Assembly (NCBI GenBank): GCA_049999725.1
Contig: JBNGIS010020134.1
Span: 1-30,038 of the forward strand
Source: Haplomitrium mnioides
Lineage: Eukaryota > Marchantiophyta > Haplomitriopsida > Calobryales
DNA length: 30,038 nucleotides
Reading direction: 5' to 3'
The first letter of the stretch is position 1; each line of letters opens with the position of its first letter. Under the pieces are notes generated by a model. That model had not been told where the DNA came from, did no database searches, and saw only the letters and a list, made by a program, of their open reading frames with translations. The position numbers and the translations under genes are program-made. Shown here piece after piece: positions 17,226 through 28,080 of this stretch.

Positions 17226-20029
17226 AGAGGGTCTGGTTCAACCTCTTTGAATTTAGAAAATTATTATTATATTATATTATTCGAAAATTCTATCTTAAAT
17301 TCTGATTAGTGTTCAATTGCTCTGCAGAACTCTGATTGACTTTACATTGGAAAGAGATCAAGGTTGTGAAGCAATTCCTCTTTGACAACTTTGTGAGCAG
17401 TAAAGCTACTAGCCAATCAGATGGCAAAACAAAACGTCGATGAAGAAATCAGTGTTGTTCGAAACTTGCAACTCCTTCTTGAAAATTCTGCTGCGCTTGA
17501 GTATTCACCTTTGAATATTGAGTGTTACACAAGAAACTACTTCTTTGCAAAATGATGGATCTGTTTCTGATCTAGAATGTGAGTTGCTATCAACCGGTCA
17601 ATTGATTACTGCAACAAATCAAAACAAGCTTGTCACATCTGATCTTGCGACCTGTGCTCCAACAACAACTAGTCCCACTGGCCCTACCAGCCGATCAGCT
17701 ATGTGACCAAAATTAACTATCACATGCTTAACATTTTCCACCAGAGATACAGTCAACCAGCCTTGGAAACTCCTGGCTTGACAACATAGTTGCCTCTACA
17801 AGATTATTGGTCTTTACCAATGCATTGCTTCTGCAAATTATCGTTTGCAGCAAGAATTTTTAGTGTTTGGCACTACTGAACAGAGTCCCTGCTAAGAACT
17901 CTGCTTCCTCTGAACCTTGAAGAAACCTGCTTAATCAAGTGACCTCTCAAAGTTCTTTGCTAGCTTGTGATTACATGCTATGCTTTTGGTGAATCTCAAT
18001 CCTGCTGAACGATCATGTGGCTGATAAAATGCAATGATTGATTCCTCCTTCCATTGTTTTCTGAATGGTTTGAGATCTCTCTCTGAAAAATGTTGTCGAA
18101 AGGTATAAATCCAAGTAGTAAGGTTGCTTGAGAAAATTCCCTTAAGGACCAAGAAGAGTTCTCTGCTCAATCCTTATGATCAACAAATATATCAGAACCA
18201 CCTTTGGATTGATGAGTTTCCCAAAATAACACTAATTCACACGGAAAAACCCCAAGCTCTCTGCTTAATTGAAGAACAAAACTCTGATCAATGAAGAGCT
18301 TGCAACACCATAATTCCATGAAATGAAGAGCTTCTCATTGATTTTCCTAAAATCTCCTTAGATATAGGCTGCATACTTTTTGCAAAACATGTTCTCTGCT
18401 GCAAACCAAAAACTGACAACATGCAATTTGGATCACCAGAGACTTGGTTCACCTCCAACAGTTTGGTTCAGCTCCACTGTTCCAAGGTCCCTTTGATCAT
18501 AGTGAGCCTTGAAATTGCTAGCCTGCGTTAATACTTGCAGTCATATTGTCATGTCTAGTCCCTACTTCCTCTTTGCTTGTGAATCGAGGAAGAACCTGCT
18601 GCTATAAAATGGTAAGGACCAAAAACAAAAAGAGAAAAAGATCAGCAGACATCATCTTGCTCGATCGATTTCTCCTACAACTCCTCATTCAATCGTAAGC
18701 TCTGCTCAGACGATGGGTTGCTGTCCACAAATTACCTCCGCTCCTATGTCTTGGGCCTTCTACTTATCAAGAAAAGCCCATCAATGAAACTTCAACAGCT
18801 CTTGATCTACAATTTTCGAGCAGCGAGGATGCTTCCAAAATCCCTAAATCGCAATTATGAGGAAGGAGGAAAACGGGAAAACATTTGGTCTTCTCGCAAC
18901 TCAAATCCGCTCCCCAAAATTGTGCTATTTCTTTTGCTCGATAGGAAATCCCTAAACCGACAAAGAAACCAGCCGAAGAGACGAATCGGGTCTGCTTGCC
19001 CACAAACGCAAGCTGCAATTTGCAGCTCACCCTGCTCACAAAGATCTTCTCCTATTTGGCGGTTTTCTGCACCCTCTACTCGACGAAAATCGACACAGGA
19101 CCTCTGCTCGATGGCCTTGCGATTCTGCGGCGTCCACTCCTCGACGAACCTCTGTCCTCGACAATATCTAATGCTCTAAGGCTGAGCAGCTTGACAAACC
19201 TATCCAAGTCCCAATCCCTAAACGCAGACTAAGAAATTGAAACTTTCCTTCAATGACGTCAATCAAGAAACTGCGAGCGTCGAGGAAGGACTAGCAAAAA
19301 GCCGCTGCTCGATGTCACGCAGATGGCTGCTGGGCGAAATCTTGCTCGAACCACCTCTTACTCGAATTACTCCTCTCGAAAAACTCAACAAAGAATTTTT
19401 CTTTGCTCTATACTAGCAATAGCAACCTGACCCGACGTCGCTGCTCGACGAAACCCTGAAAACAGTTCTTCAATTTCTCTCCTTGGAATGTTCTTGTATT
19501 CTTGACACCAACAGCGCCAAAAACTATGCAGCAAAGGCTACGTGCTACACTCCAACATCACAACTAACTGCCTTCTTTGATTTTCGACTGCAACAACCTA
19601 GCACACAGAAAATTCTGCAACAATTTTCTCTGTGAAATCTGAGTCCTGCAAAAATATGGGTTGTGCAATTTTCTGCAACTTTCCTTCCACCACAATCTGC
19701 ATACAATCACTCAAACAACACAAAAATCTCCCAACCACTCAAACAACACAAAAATCTCCCAACGAGCAAATTTTTGCAACATCAAACAACTCTTCACGAT
19801 TCTTCATCAACAACCAGCAATTGCCAACAAAATCTCTTCCACAAATCTTTTAGCACTCCAAGATAACACATATGTTCTCAAACTTCTTGATAAGATTTCT
19901 TAATTGCAATCCAAGATACAATGGACAAAAATCTCACAAGTCTTTAGATGTGCTTTTTTTCAAGTGATAACTTATCGAAGAAATTCCAAATGTGTTGATC
20001 TTCCGATATCAGAACCCACCCACCTTTGC
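17226..20029. other. Unrecognised 2.8 kb without a supported gene
   Basis: No domain is recognised in any frame. CTCTGCT or CTCTGAT words recur (for example near 17898, 18160, 18258, 18390, 18690 and 19090). A minus open stretch at 18170-17931 contains QHFSERDLKPFRKQWKEES and NHKLAKNFERSL, charged and possibly gag-like but unassigned. The 153-codon plus frame at 18718-19179 is Ser/Arg/Leu-rich and opposed by a 90-codon minus frame. I do not accept either as a gene. Part may be the long R-U5 or internal region of element X. Confidence 0.4.
19708..19763. repeat. Perfect 28-bp tandem duplication
   Basis: Two adjacent identical units start CACTCAAACAACACAAAAAT and end CTCCCAAC. Confidence 0.95.
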
Positions 20030-20209
20030 TCACAAGGAATCCACGCTTCTCCAAGAGCTCCAATGCCTTAGCTCTCCTCTTGGTTCATACAAATGAAGAT
20101 GTCGAAAGACAACTTTTCGATGAGAGTACATAGCCTTATATACTAAGACTCAAAAAGACAAAAAGATCAAAATGTCTAAAAATAGAAAACTACATAGAAT
20201 GTTGTGACA
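20030..20209 (-). mobile_element. LTR terminus (element X, copy 2)
   Basis: This segment is homologous to 130-312 and ends at the same base. The minus strand starts TGTCACAACA with TATATAAGG 67 nt inside (20134-20142). The left limit of the element is not visible, since the homology to copy 1 fades near 20030. A decayed copia internal region starts to the right. Confidence 0.65.
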
Positions 20210-20599
20210 ACAAGTATGATATTGGCATCTTCTCATGATATCAGTCAAGAGTCAAAGAGTGTCCTTTTTTAAGCCACACATCAAGGAAGAACATCTACAA
20301 CATAGATATCATTCTCAAAGAGCCCAAAACTTGAATCCAAAAAGGGAAGTTGAGCTATACAGTAGGAGACAACCAACATCAGACATCAAAAGATGAGTTT
20401 GAGAGTGCACGTCCAAGAAAGAGGAAATCAGAGCCAATGGATAAGGAGGACCAAGAGGAAAGATATATGAATTATCTGAACAAGTGAGAGGATGGAAAAG
20501 ATTATGATGGATGACCTAATATGCCCTAAAGATCAAGTAAAACTTAAAGACAACCAAAATGCTTTGGCATTGACAAAGGCATATCTCTCTTAGGATATG
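20210..20599. other. Purine-rich spacer before copia remnant
   Basis: AG-rich DNA with no clear domain. It may be the gag or spacer part of the copia element that follows, too eroded to recognise. Confidence 0.35.
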
Positions 20600-22091
20600 G
20601 TAAGATAAGAAGCCTATCAAATTTCCATGTGCAAAGACAAACATTTTTGCATAGCAGCTAGAATTGGGGATGAGTATCCCACAACTCTCATAGAAGAGGT
20701 TTCAAGTCACAATGTTGAAGATCGAAATAAAGCCATAACATAAGAGTGGAATACGCTCCATAAACCCACACTATGAGGCTTGTAAAGACTGCAAATAAGG
20801 CAAAAGAAATAAGCTACAAAGTGAGTTTTCAAGATAACAAGGGGATTCACTAATGTTGAAGACCTTGACTACAATGAAATTTTTTCATATGTAGCAAATT
20901 TTACCTCTCTCAGATGTCTATTGTCACTTGTAGCAAAGCATGGTTGGAAAGTAGAACAGATGGACATCAATACAAGAGAACTTGGTGAAGAAATCTTCAT
21001 GAAACAGCCAAATGGTGCAATTAAAGAAGATAAGAGTTGTTTGTGAAAGAAATGATATTTACAAACTCACGTAAGGATACGAAGCCTTCTTAAAGAAATG
21101 GATCAAACGTATGTTGAGTTAAGACTAACATAGATAAGAGGCAGATAAATATGTCAACATCAAATCAGGTGAGCTTAAAATCATTACATTCTACATGGAT
21201 GACCTACTACTGCTAAGCGCAATCCTAAGATAATGACAAGAGAAAAGAAGTCTTTTGATTAAGTCTTTGAGATGATGAGCTTAGGAGAAGTGCAATACCT
21301 ATTGAATATACATGTGACTAGAGACATAGAGGCTAAGACAACAAGCCTCAACTAGTCCCAATCTCTGAAGAAGATAACTTCCAAGTTTGGAGTAGATGAT
21401 TGCAAACATGTTAGAATACCAATGGAAAAAGGTCTCAAGCTGACAAAAGAGATGAACTTACAAAAGTGACATGAGCAGGGTATTGTACCAAAGTGCTCTA
21501 TGGAGTCTGATGTACAACAAGGTATTCACAATACGATGTTAGCCTATGCTATTAGAGTACCATGCAAATCCATGCACAATTTTAGTTACATGTAGTGAAC
21601 AACCATCAAACAAGTTTGAGGTATGTGCAGGGGATTGTGAATGCAAAGTTCACAAACATCAAGCATAGGGATCCAACCTTAGTTGGGTATGCAAGATGAA
21701 GATTGGGTAGAAGACCCAAGTGTTAAATCATCCACACCTGCATGCACTTTTCTTCTATGTAGAAGAGCAGTGAGTTGGTCCAATTAGAAACAATCTTCCA
21801 CTAGAGCTGAGTATATGGCCCTCATACATAGAGTCAAGGAGATCATCTGAATCAGAAAGCTCCTAGTAGAGGTTGGCCACAAGCATGGTGGTCCAACTAA
21901 AATTCATGAGAACAACATGAGCAACATTTACCTATACAAGATGACATTTCATCTACGAGCAGACTGAGAGAGAAACTGACTTGAATTTCATTGCTACATA
22001 TGATGTGGGTGCAAATACTCCCACCAAGTTTTGGCTAAACCTTAGCATTTGAAATGCCTAAATCTCTTGAGAATGTACCTTGGACAATCTT
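20600..22091 (+). pseudogene. Heavily decayed Ty1/copia pol, plus strand
   Basis: Fragments in copia order appear on the plus strand. DYNEIFSYVANFTSLRCLLS and VEQMDINTRELGEEIFMKQP (about 20860-21020) are the start of the RT. ITFYMDDLLLLS near 21185 is the catalytic box, YMDD rather than the usual YVDD. LGEVQYLLNIHVTRDI and KKITSKFGVDDCKHVRIPME (21280-21430) follow. SSTRAEYMALIHRVKEII and IRKLLVEVGHKHGGPTKIHE (21795-21905) are RNase H. Stops and frame changes are frequent and parts seem deleted. It is much more eroded than the minus-strand copia at 2.7-7.6 kb. Confidence 0.82.
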
Positions 22092-22100
22092 GAAAAGGAG
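22092..22100 (+). other. Polypurine tract of plus-strand copia
   Basis: GAAAAGGAG directly precedes TGTTGAGAAC, a PPT-LTR junction positioned just after the RNase H remnant. Confidence 0.65.
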
Positions 22101-22560
22101 TGTTGAGAACCATTGTTGGAATGGGAGGATAGATCTAGAGAAGGATTAGTGTACAGCCCTTCCTAAGGTGAGCAATCCTTGGTGTTGGAAAATATTTGCT
22201 GAACATAGTGGTTAGGAGTCATATTCTGAGCTTTCTCTTTGTATAGTTAGTTTAGTGTTTCCTCTTGTTTAGAGACATCCCTAGAGGTAGTGACAAGTGG
22301 AAGCACCTAGAGGTGCCATATGTCAGCACCAAAAAGCTCCAATGGGAGGTTTGTTACTTTGTCTAGGGGTGCTAAGGAAACATGCACATGTAGAGGTTTG
22401 CATGAGCATCCATAGAATTATTTGTTTTGGAGCTATTGGTAGGAATTTGCTGCTAGTGCAACTACTTCTTATCCATGTACAAGATGGTCTTCATATACCT
22501 ACTCGATTATTTCTGAGGTCTTGCTCCACAGCCATTGTTTGAATGGATGGCGCATATTTT
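22101..22560 (+). mobile_element. Copia 3' LTR, related to the LTR at 29776
   Basis: The LTR begins TGTTGAGAAC after the PPT. The stretch 22239-22345, with TAGTTAGTTTAG, GTGGAAGCACCTAGAGGTG and GTCAGCACC, aligns with 29890-29985 at the window's right end. The 3' end of the LTR is not defined. The limit given is an estimate. Confidence 0.6.
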
Positions 22561-22880
22561 TTGAACTACGGCTGATTTTGCATACTACATATTAATCAAT
22601 GCAAAAGGAACATGAATCATCCGCATTTTCACACTTGTCAATGTACTCATCAATTTGTTGATCATGCAAAGACAGGATGTGCCCTATTTTTGCTAATCAC
22701 AAAGTCAAAGGGAGGCACCCTATTTCTTGCTAGTCGCAAAAGCAAAAGGAGGCATTGTTTTTGCAATCACGAAATCATATGGAGGCATATTTCTTTTGTT
22801 TCTCTCTCTACTTGCAGCTATTGTAATGGCAGTATTCTCTCCTAAAATAGTGATTCCCCCATAAAGAATCCCTGCATCTA
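22561..22880. repeat. Short degenerate tandem repeats (about 36 bp)
   Basis: Three degenerate units with AATCACAAAGTCAAAGGGAGGC-type sequence ending GGAGGCA lie at about 22680-22785, alternating with CTATTTTTGCTA-like stretches. No gene is supported. The region may still belong to the copia LTR. Confidence 0.55.
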
Positions 22881-22966
22881 GACTTATCAGTGCAAATTCT
22901 TATGCTATATTTCGCATATATAGAATATTCAGCAATTGGAGTGACTTATGAGAATCTCCCATTTGC

Positions 22967-23280
22967 AATGAATCATGTTGTGGTTCTTATCCAACTACCT
23001 GAGCCTCATGATTTGGATTTAGATCAAGTTTTACTCCAAGATATTCTAATTGCAGACATGACTTGTTGCTTTTGAATTTGGGTACCACCATTGTTCAATG
23101 CAATCACTTCTCACAGTCTTGCTTTCGAATGAATGATGTTGTTCTTGTCCAAGTTTCTGAGCCTCATGATTTAGATTTAGGTCAGGTCTTACTTCTGGAC
23201 TTTATGATTACATATGTTGCTATTGTTAGTTGAATCTAAGTACCACCTCTATTCAGTGCAATCACCTCTCAAGAGTTTTG
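22967..23280. repeat. Two diverged tandem copies, 161-bp period
   Basis: Copies start at 22967 (AATGAATCATG) and 23128 (AATGAATGATG). They share GAGCCTCATGATTT, a GTACCACC stretch and GCAATCACYTCTCA. They are clearly diverged. No coding domain is seen. Confidence 0.8.
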
Positions 23281-24043
23281 CTCTAATTCTTGGGACTAAT
23301 GTAATGTAACTAGCTCATGTTCATCATCTGAGTTGTCTTGGAGCATTATCTCTATCACTTATATTGGTTTTGCCCTTAACTACATTGGCTTTTGTACTTT
23401 TTTAGCTCTTGGTGATTTGGTGATATGCTGAGTAAGTTGGAGAGACTTTTAGCATTCATAATCTTTGGCGCTTCAAGTAATGCTTAGAGAACCTGCAACC
23501 TATTATGTATTTGTATCCAGGTGGATTTGAGGATGGGCTGACGAGTAGATAGATGTAGAGATTTTTTGCATTGCAATAGAGAGTAGGTGTTTGACAAATT
23601 ATCAATAGGGTAGGGCTTCCAAAACCATTCACGCCATAGCAACATATATATTGCTTACATTCATATTCCTAAGGGCACGGACAGTCAATATAGTCTTCAC
23701 ATATTCTTATGGTCATGGAAAACTTATACAGTTTGCCCAAATTCTTTGTCTACAATTATTCTTCTCTATGTCATTCTCTTCATCATATTCTTCTGCCCAA
23801 AAAAGAGGTGCAGATTCTTAACACCTCTCATCTCTAATGACTGATATTTGAAGTAGATTTTAATGGATGACTAATAAGCTCAAGCATGATCCAACAATAT
23901 GATGAGTAGGTAGGTGCAAAGATTTTCTCCATTCTTATTCTTTGGCGCTTAATGCAATGCCTACATGGTATTTAGCTTGTTTTGCATTTGAAAATTTCTC
24001 TTGGATTAAGTGGAGAGTAGGTGTTTGATAAATGATCAATAGG

Positions 24044-24048
24044 GTAGG
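24044..24048. repeat. Target-site duplication GTAGG, left
   Basis: GTAGG directly precedes the left LTR at 24049 and is repeated exactly at 24885-24889. Confidence 0.85.
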
Positions 24049-24884
24049 TGTAAAACAACTCAAAGACCAACTTCCAAATAAGTAACAACTCCAAAAAAAC
24101 TCTAATAGAGTTATGCAACTCAATGCCAATAAGCAAGCAAAAACCAAGACAGCAAGCCAAAGCCAAGCAACGAAAGAGCCAAACCAAATTAAGAGGAATT
24201 CTAGAATGAAGAGTGAAGCTATGAAGCCTTTCTATGTATACAAGAGAAGAAGGCGTCATCTCTCTTTCTTTACTTACAAGCTACTTCCAATTTCAACCCT
24301 AAAAGTAATCACTTAGAAGTCACTTCTAACTTCAACCCTAAAAGCTCTAAAAGTAACTTCAAAGACAAGTAATCTTATCTCAATTCAATCCTAAAAGTGA
24401 TCCTCTACCACTTCCTTTACTCCTCTCTATTTTCTTATAAATAACACAACATCATGCTTGTACTATTACATAATTTCTGCCTTCTAATCGATGATGTACT
24501 CGACATTGCCGTAACTTTCAAATAATTGAGCAGCCTCTTGAGCATTCTAAGGTTTGAATAAGGTTCTCAAGTAGTATCATAAAGTGGATAGCTTTGCTAC
24601 AAAACCTTGTATTGAACTTGTGGATATTGCTATCACTTGATATCTCTTTTTGCCAAAATGCGGTCACTTCAAATTCTTCATGATCATAAAGAACAATAGC
24701 CAGAGGAGGAAATTGAACACGATTTGGAAAAGAAGATAGACTAATGACAACCTTAAAAGCTCTAAAAGCTATTTTGAAGGCAAGTAATCTTATTTCAATT
24801 CAACCCTAAAAATGACTCTCTACCACTTTCTTCACCCTCTCTATTTTCTTATAAACATCATAACATTATGTTTGTACTATTGCA
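24049..24884 (-). mobile_element. Deleted gypsy chromovirus (836 bp)
   Basis: A 422-bp LTR (24049-24470, TG to CA) is followed by a short internal piece and a partial second LTR (24748-24884, 137 bp matching 24333-24470). A perfect 5-bp GTAGG duplication flanks the whole. The internal piece encodes only the end of a chromodomain on the minus strand, so most of the element (5' LTR remainder, PBS, gag, pol) has been lost. It is not a TRIM by origin but a large internal deletion. Confidence 0.87.
24471..24747 (-). pseudogene. Chromodomain remnant of deleted gypsy element
   Basis: The minus frame around 24630-24525 reads QVQYKVL*QSYPLYDTT*EP then NLRMLKRLLNYLKV, aligning with the chromodomain core 'YLVKWKGYP-EATWEP-NL-A-ELL'. 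Both conserved Trp positions are stops (TAG and TGA). Upstream, in another frame, LYDHEEFEVTAF matches the 'DHEEFEVE' lead-in of the domain, as seen in the chromovirus near 11430. No other pol domain is present. Confidence 0.72.
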
Positions 24885-24889
24885 GTAGG
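24885..24889. repeat. Target-site duplication GTAGG, right
   Basis: GTAGG directly follows the truncated right LTR and is identical to 24044-24048. Confidence 0.85.
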
Positions 24890-25500
24890 GCTTCCACAAC
24901 TATTCGCATGGCAAAAGCATACATGTTGCTCACATTTCTATTCCCAAGAGTATGGACAGTCAATACAATCTTCATATATTTGAATAGGCATGGACAATCC
25001 ATACGATTTGCTGACTTTCCTTGTCTAAGATTATTCTTCCGTATGTCATTTTCTTCATCAGATTCTTCTGCCCAAGAAAGAGATGCAGATTCTTGACATC
25101 TTTTACCTCCAACGATTGATATCTATAGTAGACTTTAATTGGTTATTAATAAGCTCAAACAAGATCCAACAATATGATGAGTAGATAGGTGCAAAAAATT
25201 TCTATATTCTTATTGTTCATTGCCTCAAGCAATGCTCACAAGGCCTGCAACCTATTTTGCATTTGTATCAATGTGAATGTGAAGCTAAGTTGATGAGTAG
25301 GTAGCTACAAAAATTTGCTACATTACTATTCTTTAGATCCTCAAGCAATATATAGAGGAACTTTGGTTTGCTCTACATTTAACAATTTCTTTTGGATAAA
25401 ATAGAGAGTATGTGTTTGACAAATGATCAATCAAGTAGGGCTTCTACAACCAGTTGCTCACATTCCTATTCTCATGTGTATGGGAAGTCAATTGGCCAGG

Positions 25501-26220
25501 ATAAATTGGTGATGCAAGCCACTAGCCAACACCAGAAACAATAACACATTGAAATTTTACTTGGAGCAAGAGATCGTATCTACCTCCATTTGCATCACAT
25601 ATGCCAATGCTTACAACTCCTCCATTTGCCACTCTTATTAGAACCTGCATCTCCCTTCAGCTCACTTCTGCATTTATGGGTTTTTAAAAAAAAAAAACAG
25701 CCCTTATAAACTATGTACTCATTTGCCAACCAAGAGATCATACCAAAAATCAGAGTTTGAAGCTGCAAGGTTTGAAACAAAATAGTTTGACGCTTTGTAG
25801 CTCAAAGAATGCCTTTCTCCAACATTGCATATCTTCTCACAACGCGACCAAATTCAAGAATTATGACCAAGGAAGGGAACCAAATTTCATCAGTGCAAGT
25901 TCTCTAGCTTGCGGTGTAAAGTGGGCAATTCTAGGTACAACCTAAGGAGGAGCCCACATTGATGAGCGGGACATGGATGTGTGTTGTTGTGGCTTCCAAT
26001 ATGTGCTTTGATGGCAACATTTTAGCTCTTCTTGCTGAAATTTTGTAGGTTTTATTCTGCAAGCTAATACAAGGCTAACCAAAGCTCATCGATCACGTCA
26101 TGCAAAAACTCAAACACCATTCTCGACAGATTGATGTCGTTGTTGTTATAGAATAGGTGTTGAGTGAAACTTATATATAAAAGCCGCTATGTATTTGCAT
26201 GAAAGAGATATTTTGAAAAA
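25501..26220. other. No supported feature
   Basis: AT-rich DNA with a 12-13 base A run near 25686. The longest frames are about 60 codons with no recognisable domain. Confidence 0.4.
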
Positions 26221-26274
26221 ACCCAAACATGACAAATATGCTTTGTACACCTCTCTATATTGGCTTAGTTCAGC

Positions 26275-26435
26275 AGTGGTTTAGTTCATTGGCAGAAGTC
26301 ATTTGTGCGGCTACTATTGCAACTCAAAAGAAAAATCAATTGCACACTCTCAACAATGGCTTGGTCCACCAATGGAAGTCATTCACAGCTAATGTTGCAA
26401 CTCAAAGAAAAATCAACTCCATCAACAAAAATCAT
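26275..26435. repeat. Two diverged tandem copies, about 85-bp period
   Basis: Two copies share GGTTTAGTTCA/GGCTTGGTCCA, then AGAAGTCATT/GGAAGTCATT, and end GTTGCAACTCAAAGAAAAATC or close to it. They keep one plus-strand frame of 79 codons open, with no domain. Confidence 0.65.
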
Positions 26436-26705
26436 TTCAGATGTTTCCAAGGACATGGCTATGCATGATGGCAATTTTTAGGGCACTTTGATAAGAATGT
26501 CTATGGATAACTTATGCCTCGCTGAAAGCATATTCATAATTTATGTTAACAATGCTATGTTACCTTTTTGGCATTTGCATTTGTAGGGTAACTTTGTTGT
26601 CATTGCGGAAGCAGAGGGTGTGAAGATGGCAATATATTTTCATGCTCCAAAGCTTGTATACAAGGGACTACTTGCATTTGTCTTTCTTTCAGCTGTTGTG
26701 AGATT
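26436..26705. other. No supported feature
   Basis: Short stretch leading into the LRR fragment. It could be the eroded promoter or signal-peptide exon of that gene, but nothing identifiable remains. Confidence 0.3.
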
Positions 26706-27235
26706 GTAGACGACAAAGTTCATGTTCTCTTGTCGTTTAAGTCTTGCGTAGACAATCCAAACAATGTTTTGAAAGGTTTGGTTTCATTTGGTTCTACCAA
26801 TAGTTGGTCTCTATGTGATTGGGATGGAATCACATGCCAACAAAATCATGTCATCAAAATCAGCATGTTGAATGCAAACTTATCTAGACCTTTGCTCACA
26901 ATGTTGTGTTAACTGCATAATCTTGTCTGTATGGAGTTGCCCCTCAACGTTTTTAATAAAACATTCTTGCCTCAACTGCACTCGTGAAACTCATTGCAGT
27001 ATCTTGATTTGAGCTACAACTTGCTTTCTGGAAGCTTGCCAAGCAATATTTCAGTGTTGATGTTCTTTGTAGCTCTCAATATCTCTAACAACAATTTCTC
27101 AAGTGAGATTTCCGTAAGCTTCAGTAGCCTCCTCTTTCTTCAGAGTCTCAACCTAGAATATTGCTTAAATAAGTGGCAACATTCTCTAAGAGTTGGCCGA
27201 CCTCACTAATTTGTTAGAGTTTTGGTTTGGATAGA
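26706..27235 (+). pseudogene. LRR receptor-like kinase ectodomain fragment
   Basis: The plus frame from 26706 carries DDKVHVLLSFKSCVDN and WSLCDWDGITCQQNHVIKIS, the N-terminal LRR cap (LRRNT_2) of plant leucine-rich-repeat receptor kinases, with its W-C-W-x-G-I-x-C pattern. After two in-frame stops (26913 and about 26985) the same frame gives LQYLDLSYNLLSGSLPSNIS and FVALNISNNNFSSEISVSFS, two or three LRRs. A frameshift near 27170 leads to ELADLTNLLEFWFG, another partial LRR. No transmembrane or kinase part follows. Such receptors sense extracellular ligands, but this fragment cannot function. Confidence 0.82.
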
Positions 27236-28080
27236 ACTCGCTTTTCACCAACAACGTGCTTGAGAGCTGTTAGGTCTCGATGTTCATGGCATATGAGGAG
27301 GAGCCCTGACTTTGGAATTGGATTGGTTTGGTTGTATTATAATGCTGCCTAACTTCTGGATTTACGTCATTGGATTAAGATGAGGTAAGGCTTCCCGCTG
27401 ATCGGGCTATCTAGGGATACTTTTGGTCGTGGTGGTAGTGAAGTCCACCAGAACGTAAGGGATCGTGAGGGTGCTTCTTCCTCCAAGACCGGCTTAGGAC
27501 CTCCAAACAACTTTTTGGCATATAGGTTTGTCTTGTGGCTCAGGAATAGTAACTCATAACTGAAAAGAAATAATTCAAATGCGTCTGATTTTAGGTGTTT
27601 TGACAAGGAAAGATAGACCAAGACAAGTGCGAAAATGAAATCACATGTATATGCAATAATAGGAATAGCACTTTACTGAAAAATGGATTAAATGAGCACC
27701 AATCACAAGTACAGTTTCAGGTCATATGATTCCGCTTTGGGATAATAAACAACGAAGACTAACTGCTCTACTCTACTCTCTCTTATGTTCACATTCAAAC
27801 AATGCTTCTACTCAACTCTCCATACTCATTCTCTACAAAACACAGCTCCAACCTCAATCTAGAATTTTGCTAACCTTCCACACAACCTGATTCCCAATAC
27901 ATAACATAAAACATATTCTATTGAAAGAACAAAGAATAACAGAACACATAACTGTACTCATGAACAAATACATAACAAACGAATATGTTCAACTTTCTGT
28001 TACCTTAGCTACCAGCCACATAAGCCAAACCTTGGGATGAAATCTTTGAGTTGGTAAGTCAAATTGCACTAGGAAGAGTA
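27236..28080. other. No supported gene
   Basis: A minus open stretch at 27621-27367 encodes a Pro/Ser-rich segment (KPVLEEEAPSRSLTFWWTSL) of unknown origin. The remainder is AT-rich and without recognised signals. Confidence 0.35.

Larger units (their letters stand above)
23410..25500. repeat. Tandem array of a 430-550 bp repeat, interrupted
   Basis: Copy A is 23610-24043 and copy B is 24885-25434. Partial copies lie before (about 23410-23609) and after (25435-25500). Shared landmarks in order are AGTAGGGCTTCC, GGACAGTCAATA, TTCTTCTGCCCAA, GATCCAACAATATGATGAG, CTTTGGCGCTT-like and GTAGGTGTTTGACAAAT. Copy B carries an extra internal duplication of the GATGAGTAGGTAG segment. A deleted gypsy element (24049-24884) splits the array between copies A and B. 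No protein domain is recognised. Confidence 0.85.

Noticed and set aside
18718-19179. 153-codon plus-strand frame
   Set aside because: Low-complexity Ser/Arg/Leu composition, no domain, and an overlapping 90-codon antisense frame. Nothing supports translation.
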